In this document: piece by piece, positions 17,837-26,441 of the stretch
Layout of the letters: every line of letters starts with the position of its first letter
Position numbering within the stretch: the stretch's first letter is position 1
DNA from: VXNE01 sp965217825
GTDB lineage: Bacteria > Pseudomonadota > Gammaproteobacteria > Pseudomonadales > Azotimanducaceae
Assembly: GCA_965217825.1 (NCBI GenBank)
Contig: OZ244571.1
Location: 744,001 to 808,000 of the forward strand
Length of the DNA: 64,000 nt
Direction of reading: 5' to 3'
Position numbers and translations under genes: made by a program
Notes under the pieces: model-generated
The model's database searches: none
What the model was told of the DNA's origin: nothing
What the model saw: the letters and a program-made list of their open reading frames with translations, nothing else

Positions 17837-18150
17837 TCGGAGTCTTCCGGCTCGGTGTCTACCTCGCCGTATCCTTCCCAGGGCGCGCCTCTGCGACGAC
17901 CGACCAGATAGCCTCCCTTGATTTTCTGCCCATCTCTTCTGACGACGTAGACTCTTGAGCGTTTGTCCAACGATACGATGTCGCAGATTTCGGACTTAAG
18001 CGACTCCATCAGGTTGCCTGAATGCGTGTACGTCAAGTACGCCACGCTGGTTCCGCACTCCTTGGCACCTTGGGTGTCCAACCAAGAGTACATGCCTTCG
18101 TAATCTCCATTGACCCCCAAATCGTAGGACAACCAGATTGTGCTTTTCAT
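17833..18150 (-). CDS. Unknown 105-residue partner of the PIN-domain protein
   Basis: This small acidic-to-neutral protein (opening STIWLSYDLGVNGDYEGMY) is coupled to the PIN-domain gene by a 4-bp overlap. I recall similar short proteins of unknown function but cannot name a family. It has no visible ribbon-helix-helix, AbrB or helix-turn-helix motif, so if it is an antitoxin it is not a standard VapB. Residues 5-60 look alpha/beta; the C-terminal third is basic, then acidic (DTEPEDSE). Confidence 0.6.
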   Translation of the reverse strand: MKSTIWLSYDLGVNGDYEGMYSWLDTQGAKECGTSVAYLTYTHSGNLMESLKSEICDIVSLDKRSRVYVVRRDGQKIKGGYLVGRRRGAPWEGYGEVDTEPEDSE

Positions 18151-18204
18151 CCATCTGCTCCGCAGGTTGCGCCGTGAAGAATATACGTTAGCCCACCAAT
18201 GAAC

Positions 18205-18933
18205 CTAGATCAGCCCCCGTTCGGCGAAGGAAACTTGATCCGATGCGCTAACCACGACGTGATCGACAAGCCGTACGTCCAACTCCTGCAACAGCATCGC
18301 GATCCGCGATGTGACCTGAATATCGCTCGCCGAGGGTTCGGGGACGCCGGAAGGATGGTTGTGGTAGAGGATCACGGCGCTCGCATTGTGTTTCAGGCAG
18401 GACTTGATGACTTCGCGGGGATAGACCATCGCTCTGTCCACCGAGCCGAAGAACAGTTCTTCGTTGGAAATCAGGTGGTGCCGCGTATCGAGAAATAGCG
18501 CACCGAACACTTCGCGTTCGCGCCGTCCGAATCGATAGCGCAAGAAACGACGCACCTTGGTGGAGCTCGACAAGATTTCTCCGTGGGTCAGAACTTCGGT
18601 GTGGTAGCTGTCCAGAACCCCGCGCACGGCGACTATGGCTGCGGTTTTCGCCGGACCCATTCCCGCGCACGCTGCCAGCGCCTCCCGAGGCGCGTGAAGC
18701 AATCGGTGTAGATCGCCGAAACGGGCGAGAAGCGATGCGGCGAGTTCCAGGGCGCAGGCGGCCCGCTCGTCGACACCGAGAATCGCGGCGAGCAATTCGG
18801 TCTTGGTGGCGGCGTCGGGACCAAGGTCAAGAATGCGTTCCCTTGGCGCCTCATCGCCGCACGAATGGCCCTCGCGCAAGCCCGAAGGCGCCGACTGTGG
18901 GACACTTCTGGTATCGTTGACTTCGTCTTTCAT
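18205..18933 (-). CDS. radC: RadC family JAMM-domain protein
   Basis: A 242-residue RadC/YicR protein. The helix-hairpin-helix region (CAGMGPAKTAAIVA) is followed by a JAMM metalloprotease-like domain with the complete metal motif HNHPSGVPEPSASD. The cellular role of RadC is unresolved; an old repair assignment was withdrawn. The start at 18933 (MKDEVNDTRS) avoids a long extension into coaBC. It is divergent from coaBC with only 52 bp between them, the arrangement known in E. coli and Pseudomonas. Confidence 0.93.
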   Translation of the reverse strand: MKDEVNDTRSVPQSAPSGLREGHSCGDEAPRERILDLGPDAATKTELLAAILGVDERAACALELAASLLARFGDLHRLLHAPREALAACAGMGPAKTAAIVAVRGVLDSYHTEVLTHGEILSSSTKVRRFLRYRFGRREREVFGALFLDTRHHLISNEELFFGSVDRAMVYPREVIKSCLKHNASAVILYHNHPSGVPEPSASDIQVTSRIAMLLQELDVRLVDHVVVSASDQVSFAERGLI

Positions 18934-18985
18934 GCCGTAGTTTGCGGTGGTAACGGGAACGCGCAGTTGGCGCTTCGACATTCGC

Positions 18986-20218
18986 ATGCAGAACAAACAC
19001 ATCTTATTGGGTATCGCAGGCGGAATCGCCGCGTATAAGACCCCACAGCTTGTGCGAGATTTGCGCGCTGCGGGCGCAGAGGTTATCCCGGTCATGACGC
19101 GTAGCGCGGCGCGTTTCGTCACGGACACCAGTCTTCAGGCGGTAGCGGGGCGCAAGGTTGGGCGCGATTTGTGGGACGCGGAAGCCGAAGCCGCGATGGG
19201 CCACATCGAACTCGCCCGGTGGGCGGATGCCGTTGTCGTAGCGCCTGCCACTGCCCATGTCATCGCCCGTTTGGCGACAGGCCTCGCGGACGATCTGCTG
19301 ACCACCATTTGCCTCGCGACCACGGCGCCACTGTTCCTGGCCCCGGCGATGAATCGACAGATGTGGGAACACCACGCGGTGCAGCGCAACCTGGCCAGCC
19401 TGAAGGAGGCGGGTGCCCGGATCCTCGGACCTGGCGAAGGAGATCAGGCCTGCGGGGAAACCGGCCCGGGCAGGATGCTGGAACCCGCGCAGATTGTCGC
19501 GGAGTTGGCTTCTCAACTGGCGTCGACGCGGAGATCCATGGAAGAGCTCAACGTGCTGCTGACTGCGGGACCCACGCGGGAACCCATCGATCCCGTGCGC
19601 TACATCTCAAACCACAGCTCCGGCAAGCAGGGCTATGCCCTCGCGCGGGCCGCGCGAGATGCGGGCGCGAACGTCACGCTGGTGAGCGGACCGGTGGCGA
19701 TCGAGACGCCTCCGGGGGTTCGACGAATCGACGTGACGACCGCGAGGCAGATGTATGCGGCAGTGGACGCGGCGCTCGCGGGGACCGATATCTTCATCGG
19801 CGTGGCCGCAGTTGCGGACTATCGCCCCGCGGATGAGCAGGGCCAAAAAATAAAAAAATCGGGCGAGTCGTCCGACATGTGGATCAAGCTGAGGGAGAAT
19901 CCCGATATCCTGGCGCGCGCAGCCGCAGTCTGTCCCTGTGCTATCGGTTTCGCCGCCGAGACCCACGAACCATTGCGCCACGCCCGGGAAAAACTCTCGC
20001 GGAAGGGCTGTTCCGCCATCGTGTTGAACGATGTGTCGGAACAGGACATTGGCTTCGACAGCGATCGCAATGCCGTAACGCTGATCGAACCCGCTGGCGA
20101 AACCGTTTTCCCAATTGATTCCAAGGAGACGGTGGCCGACAAGCTGATCGACGCCATCGCGCTCCTGTTCCATCGCAGGAGCGAATCGACGCGCGGTGAT
20201 CTGACGCGTCACGCGTGA
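18986..20218 (+). CDS. coaBC: Phosphopantothenoylcysteine decarboxylase / synthetase
   Basis: A bifunctional enzyme of coenzyme A synthesis: CoaB joins cysteine to 4'-phosphopantothenate with CTP, and CoaC decarboxylates the product on FMN. It has 410 residues from MQNKHILLGIAGGIAAYK. CoaC signatures are MGHIELARWAD (catalytic His), APAMNRQMW and the active Cys in GDQACGETGPGRM. The CoaB half starts near LLTAGPTREPID and has SNHSSGKQGYALA and KIKKS. A run of A residues, interrupted by one T, near 19846-19859 encodes that KIKK and could be a slippage site. Its stop overlaps the next gene (GTGA). Confidence 0.96.
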   Translation: MQNKHILLGIAGGIAAYKTPQLVRDLRAAGAEVIPVMTRSAARFVTDTSLQAVAGRKVGRDLWDAEAEAAMGHIELARWADAVVVAPATAHVIARLATGLADDLLTTICLATTAPLFLAPAMNRQMWEHHAVQRNLASLKEAGARILGPGEGDQACGETGPGRMLEPAQIVAELASQLASTRRSMEELNVLLTAGPTREPIDPVRYISNHSSGKQGYALARAARDAGANVTLVSGPVAIETPPGVRRIDVTTARQMYAAVDAALAGTDIFIGVAAVADYRPADEQGQKIKKSGESSDMWIKLRENPDILARAAAVCPCAIGFAAETHEPLRHAREKLSRKGCSAIVLNDVSEQDIGFDSDRNAVTLIEPAGETVFPIDSKETVADKLIDAIALLFHRRSESTRGDLTRHA

Positions 20219-21606
20219 CGGGGATGAGACGACCCGTAGACATCGCGCCGGAGATATTTCGCGCTTACGACATTCGCGGCCTCGTCGACAGGAATCTGAC
20301 GGACGAATCCGTCTTCTGGATTGGCCGCGCATTTGCGGCGCAGACATCCGAACAGGGTTTCGACCGAGTCGCCGTCGGCGGCGATGGTCGCCACTCTACG
20401 GGGCGTTTGCGCGAGGCCCTCGTATCGGGCCTCACCGAAGGCGGTTGCGATGTCATCGATGTTGGCGTCGTTCCGACGCCTCTTCTCTACTACGCCACCT
20501 ATGCGTTCGATACCCAGACGGGGATCATGATTACGGGTTCGCACAACCCGGCCGAGTACAACGGATTGAAGATGCTGATCGGCGGCGCGGTGCTTTCCGG
20601 GGATGCCATTCAAGGTTTACGTTCGCGTATCGAACGCGACGACTGCCCGGCGCGAGCGCGCGGCGCGGTGGAGTCGGCCAGCGTCATCGAACCGTACAGT
20701 GATCGCGTCGTCGCCGATATCGCTATCGCCCGTCCGTTGAAGATCGTGATCGACAGCGGCAATGGCGTGGCGGGTTTGGTGGCGCCGGCGCTATTCGAAC
20801 GACTCGGGTGCGAAGTGGTGAGCCTGTACGGGGATGTCGATGGCAGCTTTCCGAATCACCATCCAGACCCGGCCGACCCCGCGAACCTCGACGACCTCAT
20901 CGCGGCGGTCCGTGAGCGCGATGCGGATATGGGCATCGCCTTCGACGGCGATGCCGACCGCCTGGGCGTCATCTCCAACAGCGGGACGATCATCTGGCCG
21001 GATCGCCTCATGATGCTGTTTGCGCGCGACATCGCTCGCCGAAACCCGGGCACCGATGTGATCTACGACGTGAAGTGCTCGCGCCACCTCAGCAAGGTAG
21101 TTGCCGAAGCCGGAGGCAACCCGATCATGAGTCGGACGGGACATTCCCACATCAAGGCCAAGATCAGGGAGACGGGCGCGCTCTTCGGCGGTGAATTCAG
21201 TGGCCACCTCTGTTTCGGGGACCGCTGGTACGGTTTTGACGATGCCATCTACGCGGGTGCGCGCCTGATCGAAATCGCCGCAGCGCGGGACTGTCGCCTT
21301 GACGACCTGTTTGCCGACTTTCCCGTTCCCTGTACGACTCCGGAAATCAAGCTCCCGACATCGGAATCAGCCAAATTCCGCATCATCGAGGAGTTGGCGA
21401 AATCGGCCGATTTCGGGCCCGGAACGGTGACGAGAATCGACGGACTTCGCGTCGACTACGAAGATGGCTTCGGATTGGTGCGCGCCTCGAACACGTCTCC
21501 GGCGCTGACGTTGCGCTTCGAAGCGGACGACCCGGACGCGCTCCGCCGCATCCGTTCGACGTTCGGCGCGCAATTGTCCGCCATAGACCCGGCCCTCACG
21601 TTTTGA
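20215..21606 (+). CDS. algC: Phosphomannomutase/phosphoglucomutase
   Basis: A 463-residue alpha-D-phosphohexomutase that interconverts mannose 6-/1- and glucose 6-/1-phosphates, feeding GDP-mannose and UDP-glucose for surface polysaccharides. The phosphoserine loop is GIMITGSHNPAEYNGLKM, the Mg loop is FDGDADRLGV, and the sugar loop is GGEFSGHLCF. The phosphate-binding C-terminal loop is RASNTSPALTLRFE. The GTG at 20215 overlaps the coaBC stop; the ATG at 20224 is an alternative. In Pseudomonas dut lies between coaBC and algC; here it is missing. Confidence 0.92.
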   Translation: MTGMRRPVDIAPEIFRAYDIRGLVDRNLTDESVFWIGRAFAAQTSEQGFDRVAVGGDGRHSTGRLREALVSGLTEGGCDVIDVGVVPTPLLYYATYAFDTQTGIMITGSHNPAEYNGLKMLIGGAVLSGDAIQGLRSRIERDDCPARARGAVESASVIEPYSDRVVADIAIARPLKIVIDSGNGVAGLVAPALFERLGCEVVSLYGDVDGSFPNHHPDPADPANLDDLIAAVRERDADMGIAFDGDADRLGVISNSGTIIWPDRLMMLFARDIARRNPGTDVIYDVKCSRHLSKVVAEAGGNPIMSRTGHSHIKAKIRETGALFGGEFSGHLCFGDRWYGFDDAIYAGARLIEIAAARDCRLDDLFADFPVPCTTPEIKLPTSESAKFRIIEELAKSADFGPGTVTRIDGLRVDYEDGFGLVRASNTSPALTLRFEADDPDALRRIRSTFGAQLSAIDPALTF

Positions 21607-21621
21607 GGGTGGGATAGAGCG

Positions 21622-22497
21622 ATGTCACGCGAAGACACGGCGCAGATCCTGATCGAGGCGCTGCCCTACATCCGCAAGTTTCACGGCTCGACGGTCGTCA
21701 TCAAGTACGGCGGTGCGGCCATGGTCGACCCCGCGTTGAAGCACGCCTTCGCGCGCGACGTGGTACTGATGAAGCTTGTTGGCATGAACCCTGTCGTCGT
21801 ACACGGCGGCGGCCCGCAGATCGGGGAACTTCTGAAAAGGCTGAATATCGAGACCCGCTTTGTCGACGGCTTGCGTGTCACGGACTCGGCCACCATGGAC
21901 GTCGTGCAAATGGTGCTCGGCGGATTGGTGAACAAGGAGATCGTTTCGCTGATCAACGCCGAGGGTGGCAGCGCCGCGGGCTTGACCGGCAAGGATGGCA
22001 ATCTCATCAAGGCGCGCAAACTCAAGCTGACGCGTGAACGCGCGGAGTTCAAGGAACCCGAGATCGTCGATATCGGGCATGTCGGAGAAATCGCCGAAGT
22101 CAATCCCGGCGTACTCGACGCCTTGGTTGCGCGCGACTTCATCCCCGTTATCGCGCCCATCGGGGTCGGCGACGATGGAGTCTCCTACAACATCAATGCG
22201 GACTTCGTGGCAAGCGCGCTGGCGGCGCGCCTGAACGCGGCCAAGCTGGTGCTGATCACGGATACGGCTGGCGTATTGAAACCCGATGGTTCGACGCTGG
22301 TCGCTCCGAGCCGTGAAGAAATTGAAAAAATGATCGCCGAGGGCGAGATCAAGGGAGGCATGCTGCCCAAGGTGCATTGCGCCCTGGAGGCCATGACAGC
22401 GGGTGTGGCCTCTACCCAGATCATCGACGGTCGCATCCCCCACGCGACGCTACTCGAGATATTCACGGACGGCGGCGTCGGCACGCAGATCACCTAG
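21622..22497 (+). CDS. argB: Acetylglutamate kinase
   Basis: ArgB phosphorylates N-acetylglutamate, the second step of arginine synthesis. The 291-residue protein shows VVIKYGGAAM, VVVHGGGPQIGELL and NINADFVASALAA, the substrate and ATP sites of the amino-acid-kinase fold. The N-terminal helix before residue 25 is the type linked to hexameric, arginine-inhibited forms, so feedback inhibition is likely but not proven. It starts 15 bp after algC. Confidence 0.97.
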   Translation: MSREDTAQILIEALPYIRKFHGSTVVIKYGGAAMVDPALKHAFARDVVLMKLVGMNPVVVHGGGPQIGELLKRLNIETRFVDGLRVTDSATMDVVQMVLGGLVNKEIVSLINAEGGSAAGLTGKDGNLIKARKLKLTRERAEFKEPEIVDIGHVGEIAEVNPGVLDALVARDFIPVIAPIGVGDDGVSYNINADFVASALAARLNAAKLVLITDTAGVLKPDGSTLVAPSREEIEKMIAEGEIKGGMLPKVHCALEAMTAGVASTQIIDGRIPHATLLEIFTDGGVGTQIT

Positions 22498-22553
22498 TGC
22501 CACAAAATCCGTCGCCCGGCGGGCGTAGGTGTTCAGGCACGTGAGGACTATGG

Positions 22554-23441
22554 ATGATCAAGAATCTGATTCGGGAAGGCTGGAGCTACCATGACAACGA
22601 AAGCGAGCGGTTGGCGCTAGAACTCGAGGCGACGAACTTGAAGGATCTCGAAGACGATGAGTTGGTGCAGTGCCTCCATCTTGCCAACCACACAATCGGA
22701 GAGCACCTCGGCGACTGGGCGCGGGCCAGGCGGTTTGCGGAGGTTGTTTGTGGCGCTAATCCAGACTACCTGGCCGTGGCGACGGCAAGTGCCCATTTGG
22801 CAGTTTCCCGCTATATGGACGGCGCTGTAGCGTCCGCGCAACAGGCAGAAGTTGAAAGCATCGGTGCCGCAGATGATCCCGTCAGCGCCTATATCGTTCT
22901 GAAGTCGTTGTTGGCGAGCGCCATGGCGGGAAGCGGACGATTCAGCGATGCTGGACTCGTCATCGAGGCAGTGAACCGATTGGCGTTGGGTTGCGAGGGA
23001 AATCGACGCTCGGACCGGCAAATGGCAATTGGGAACAACAATATTGCCAGCGCTCTATACGACGTCGACGATCTGGATCCCGCGTACAACGGGTTGATGG
23101 TGGCCTGCGCTGCCGCTTCCGTGGAGTTCTGGAAGCGATGCGGTACGTGGATAAATGAAGAACGGGGCCTGTACCTGTTGGCTCTCGTGAGCAACCGTCT
23201 CCAGGACTACAAGCGCGGCGTTGAATACGCTGTTGCAGCGCTCAACGTGATCGACGCAAATGGCCCAGAGGCAGTGGACGAATGCTTTGTCCGGCTCGCT
23301 GCTGCGCACGCCTATGGGGGACTGTCTGATCATGGGCGGTTTGAAGAGCAAATCGGGAGAGCTGACGCGCTTGCCTCGGAGTGGTCTGATGCGTCCCTTG
23401 TCGAGGAGTATCGGCGCGAACGTTCCAGGGTGGTCCGATGA
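22554..23441 (+). CDS. Unknown all-helical (TPR-like) protein
   Basis: I do not recognise this 295-residue soluble protein. It is predicted almost wholly helical, with repeated Ala/Leu-rich pairs (RRFAEVVCGANPDYLAVATASAH split by short turns, LLASAMAGSGRFSDAG, YKRGVEYAVAALNVIDANG), suggesting tetratricopeptide-like repeats that bind another protein. There is no signal peptide, membrane helix or catalytic motif. It sits between argB and pyrE, adjacent in Pseudomonas, so it is probably an insertion. The base composition is lower in GC than its neighbours by eye. Confidence 0.6.
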   Translation: MIKNLIREGWSYHDNESERLALELEATNLKDLEDDELVQCLHLANHTIGEHLGDWARARRFAEVVCGANPDYLAVATASAHLAVSRYMDGAVASAQQAEVESIGAADDPVSAYIVLKSLLASAMAGSGRFSDAGLVIEAVNRLALGCEGNRRSDRQMAIGNNNIASALYDVDDLDPAYNGLMVACAAASVEFWKRCGTWINEERGLYLLALVSNRLQDYKRGVEYAVAALNVIDANGPEAVDECFVRLAAAHAYGGLSDHGRFEEQIGRADALASEWSDASLVEEYRRERSRVVR

Positions 23442-23466
23442 TCTCCACTTCCACCCCCGAGCTGGT

Positions 23467-24108
23467 TCAGGCGACGCAATACCGGCTGCGATAACGCAGT
23501 ATCGTCTCCAGCGCGTCGGCATTTCCGTCCTGCACTCTCAGGTACCGAACGACATCGTCCAGCGTGACGATGCTGAGTACGGGGATGCCTAGCCGCCGGG
23601 CGAGCGACTGAATGCCAGTCTCTTCGCCGTCGACGCGTTCGCGGCGGTCCAGGGCCACCAGTACGCCGACCACTTCGGCACCGGCGTCATTGAGGAGCCG
23701 GAAAGCACGAATTTTCGCCTTGCCGTCCGTTACCACGTCGTCAACGATGACTGCTCGGCGGCCGCCCAGGGGGCCGCCGACGATGCGTCCCCCTTCGCCG
23801 TGTGTTTTCGTTTCCTTGCGGTCGAAAGCTATGTCGAGGTGGATATCGTAGTCCCGCGCCAGTACGACCGATGTCGCAACGGCGATGGGTATGCCCTTGT
23901 ACGCTGGTCCGAACAACAGGTCGGGCAGCGGCGACATGGTCGAGATCCTGGTGGCATACGCGGCGCCCAGACGGTCGAGCGCGGGTCCGTTGTTAAGGGC
24001 GCCGAGATCGAAAAAATACGGACTGCGACGTCCGGACTTGAGCACGAATTCGCCGAATCTCAGGACGTTTTCGCGCAGCAGCAGGCCGAGGAATTCGTCG
24101 GCGTCCAT
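23467..24108 (-). CDS. pyrE: Orotate phosphoribosyltransferase
   Basis: PyrE makes orotidine 5'-phosphate from orotate and PRPP in pyrimidine synthesis. The 213-residue protein has the PRPP motif AVIVDDVVTDGKA and the flexible-loop segment DRKETKTHGEGG; the orotate-binding part includes SGRRSPYFFDLG. The start at 24108 overlaps the rph stop by one base (TGATG), which indicates coupled translation with rph. The rph-pyrE order is widespread in gammaproteobacteria. Confidence 0.96.
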   Translation of the reverse strand: MDADEFLGLLLRENVLRFGEFVLKSGRRSPYFFDLGALNNGPALDRLGAAYATRISTMSPLPDLLFGPAYKGIPIAVATSVVLARDYDIHLDIAFDRKETKTHGEGGRIVGGPLGGRRAVIVDDVVTDGKAKIRAFRLLNDAGAEVVGVLVALDRRERVDGEETGIQSLARRLGIPVLSIVTLDDVVRYLRVQDGNADALETILRYRSRYCVA

Positions 24109-24824
24109 CACATCCCCAATGCGCGCCGCTGCTCGTCGAAGAGCCTTTCGATACCGGATTCGGCGAGGGCGAGCATTTCGCCAAGTGCTCCCCGAGAGAA
24201 CGGCTCGATTTCGGCCGTGCCCTGCACTTCGATAAAACCTCCGTCCTCGATCATGACCACGTTCATATCGGTATCGGCGGTCGAGTCCTCGGCGTAGTCG
24301 AGGTCCAACACGGGCATTCCCTTGTATACGCCAACGGAGACCGACGCCACCAGACGCTGAAACGCGCGTGGCGCGAAGCGTTTCAAACCCTGGACCAGCG
24401 CGACGCAACCGCCGGTAATCGACACCGTCCTGGTCCCGCCGTCGGCCTGGATGACATCGCAGTCAATGCGGATCGTCCGTTCCCCGAGTTGTTCGAGGTC
24501 CACGGCGGCGCGCAGCGCGCGGCCGATCAACCGCTGAATTTCCATCGTTCGCCCGCCTTGCCTGCCGCGCGCGGCTTCGCGGTCGGTACGCGTATGCGTG
24601 GCGGCCGGAAGCATGCCGTACTCGCAAGTGAGCCAACCCCGGCCGGAGCCGCGCAGGAAACGCGGTACGCCCTTCTCGACGCTCGCCGTGCAAATGACCC
24701 GAGTGTCGCCGAAGGTGGCCAGCACCGAGCCCGCCGCATGTTTTGTGAAACCGGTCGTGAGGGTCACCGGACGCAGTGCGTCTGGCTGTCTGCCGCTCGG
24801 CCGCCGCCCTGTTGTGTTAGACAT
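24108..24824 (-). CDS. rph: Ribonuclease PH
   Basis: RNase PH is a phosphorolytic 3'-to-5' exoribonuclease that trims tRNA ends. The 238-residue protein is intact and shows GFTKHAAGSVLATFGDTRV, SGRGWLTCEYGMLPAATHTR and the phosphate-site region with GRQGGRTMEIQRLIGRALR nearby, and DLDYAEDSTADTDMNVVM. It is translated first in an rph-pyrE pair and is divergent from yicC. Confidence 0.97.
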   Translation of the reverse strand: MSNTTGRRPSGRQPDALRPVTLTTGFTKHAAGSVLATFGDTRVICTASVEKGVPRFLRGSGRGWLTCEYGMLPAATHTRTDREAARGRQGGRTMEIQRLIGRALRAAVDLEQLGERTIRIDCDVIQADGGTRTVSITGGCVALVQGLKRFAPRAFQRLVASVSVGVYKGMPVLDLDYAEDSTADTDMNVVMIEDGGFIEVQGTAEIEPFSRGALGEMLALAESGIERLFDEQRRALGM

Positions 24825-24868
24825 TCAACCTCCCGCTGCGCGCGAGTATACGCGTTAGAATCGCTCGA

Positions 24869-25726
24869 ATGATCTTGAGCATGACGGCGTTCGCAAAGTT
24901 CGAGTCGGCCTCGCTGACCTGGGAGATCCGGTCCGTCAACAATCGCTATCTGGAAGTCGATTTCCGACTCCCGGCGGGGCTTCGGGAGATCGAACCCACC
25001 CTCCGGGAGCAACTGAGAGAAGTACTTGGCCGGGGCAAGGTAGACGCCAGGCTCTGGCTTAAGAAGACGGCCGCACAGGCGACACCGGAGATAAACCGGG
25101 CGCATCTGCTGGCGCTTCTCGGCGTACTGGAGCAAGTGCGGGATGCCGCGCCCGGAATAGGACCACCCGATCCGCTGGAAGTATTGCGTTGGCCAGGGGT
25201 GATCGGGCCGGAAACTGAAGCGGTCGACGACGCGCTGAAGACCGAGGCGCGAACGGGTTTCGAACACGTGCTGCAACGACTGATCGAGCACCGGGGTATC
25301 GAGGGCAGGAAGCTCGATGCGCTGTTGCGCGAGAAACTGGTTGCCCTGGAGTCGATGGTTGCCGACATCAGAACCCTTGCCCTCTCGTTCGCGCCGATGG
25401 TGCGAGACAGATTGCAGGGCCGTCTTCGGGACCTGGAAGCGACCCGCGTGGATTCGGGTCGACTGGAACAGGAAGTTGCGCTCCTGGCGCAGAAGGCGGA
25501 CATTGCCGAGGAACTGGACCGCTTAGGAATTCACGCCCAGGCGTGTCGCGATTGTCTCGCCGCAGGTGGTCCCCAGGGGCGGCGTCTCGACTTTTTGATG
25601 CAGGAACTCAGCCGCGAAGCGAATACCCTGACGGCCAAGGCGATCACGGCGGAGTGCGCGCGGCGCGCGGTCGACTTGAAGGTTGTTATCGATCAGATGC
25701 GCGAGCAGGTGCAAAACGTCGAGTGA
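24869..25726 (+). CDS. yicC: YicC family endoribonuclease
   Basis: A 285-residue protein of the YicC family, reported as a metal-dependent endoribonuclease. The N-terminal domain (MILSMTAFAKFES, EIRSVNNRYLEV) and the C-terminal DUF1732 end (RRLDFLMQELSREANTLTAKA) are both present, so it is full length. A TAGAAT -10-like hexamer at 24856-24861 lies only a few bases before the ATG and has no clear -35. The stop overlaps the gmk start (GTGA). Confidence 0.93.
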   Translation: MILSMTAFAKFESASLTWEIRSVNNRYLEVDFRLPAGLREIEPTLREQLREVLGRGKVDARLWLKKTAAQATPEINRAHLLALLGVLEQVRDAAPGIGPPDPLEVLRWPGVIGPETEAVDDALKTEARTGFEHVLQRLIEHRGIEGRKLDALLREKLVALESMVADIRTLALSFAPMVRDRLQGRLRDLEATRVDSGRLEQEVALLAQKADIAEELDRLGIHAQACRDCLAAGGPQGRRLDFLMQELSREANTLTAKAITAECARRAVDLKVVIDQMREQVQNVE

Positions 25727-26349
25727 GTCGAGTGGAAGGGCGGCTCATCGTTATCTCGGCGCCCTCGGGCGCCGGCAAGACCAGCCTCGTCAACGCGCTG
25801 CTCGGACGCGACAAGAGGCTAACGGTGTCCGTTTCCCATACAACGCGCCAGAAACGTCGGGACGAGGTCGACGGCGAGCACTACTTCTTCGTCGATCCGG
25901 CGACATTCGCCTCGATGCGGGACGAGGGCGCGTTCCTCGAGCACGCCACCGTCTTTGGCAATGCGTACGGCACGGCCCACGAGAAAGTCATGCGGACGTT
26001 GGCCGGCGGCCGCGATGTCCTGCTTGAGATCGACTGGCAGGGGGCCGTGCAGGTGCGGGCGAGGTTTCCGGATGCGCTCAGCGTATTTGTTCTTCCGCCC
26101 TCGATGGAAGCGCTACTCGAACGGCTCAAGGTGCGCGGGCAGGACGGTCCCGAGGAGATCGAACGGCGATGGCGCCAGGCTATGGACGACATCTCGCACT
26201 GCGACGAGTTCAACTACGTTGTCGTCAACGACGACTTCGACGAAGCGGTGGAGAAACTCGCGGGCCTCATCGATGCCGAGCGGCGCGGCGAGAAGGCGCG
26301 GAGCGAATGTGTGGCGGCTTTGGTGGACAATCTACTCCAGCGGTGCTGA
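25723..26349 (+). CDS. gmk: Guanylate kinase
   Basis: Gmk phosphorylates GMP to GDP. The 208-residue protein starts at GTG 25723 (a second GTG lies three codons on) and shows the P-loop SAPSGAGKTS, the GMP-binding HTTRQKRRDEVDGEHYFF and the LEIDWQGAVQV strand. It overlaps yicC by 4 bp. In Pseudomonas gmk is followed by rpoZ and spoT; here a leader ORF and carA follow instead. Confidence 0.97.
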   Translation: MSRVEGRLIVISAPSGAGKTSLVNALLGRDKRLTVSVSHTTRQKRRDEVDGEHYFFVDPATFASMRDEGAFLEHATVFGNAYGTAHEKVMRTLAGGRDVLLEIDWQGAVQVRARFPDALSVFVLPPSMEALLERLKVRGQDGPEEIERRWRQAMDDISHCDEFNYVVVNDDFDEAVEKLAGLIDAERRGEKARSECVAALVDNLLQRC

Positions 26350-26441
26350 TGCATTCTTGTCGCGTCGCGTCGCTTCACTTAGTATTCGCTGTAGCCGTCG
26401 CGCCCGGGCCGACGGCTTTTTTGCGCCGGAGTCCTGTTTGA
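26349..26441 (+). CDS. Candidate 30-codon leader peptide of carA
   Basis: This short ORF begins with ATG overlapping the gmk stop (TGATG) and ends with TGA overlapping the carA start (TTGA). It runs across the hairpin-plus-T-run at 26394-26422. Such an arrangement would let ribosome position decide whether the terminator forms, as in translation-coupled attenuation of pyrimidine genes. The peptide (MHSCRVASLHLVFAVAVAPG at its start) has no known homologue. Its role is inferred only from its position. Confidence 0.45.
   Translation: MHSCRVASLHLVFAVAVAPGPTAFLRRSPV
26394..26422 (+). terminator. Intrinsic terminator/attenuator upstream of carA
   Basis: GCCGTCG (26394-26400) pairs with CGACGGC (26410-26416) around a 9-base loop and is followed by six T residues (26417-26422). 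It lies just 15 bases before the carA start, so there is no room for a carA promoter after it; it must be read through for carA expression from upstream. Confidence 0.8.

Noticed and set aside
19843..19862. Programmed frameshift in coaBC
   Set aside because: The reading frame is intact across the A run and both enzyme halves are in one frame.
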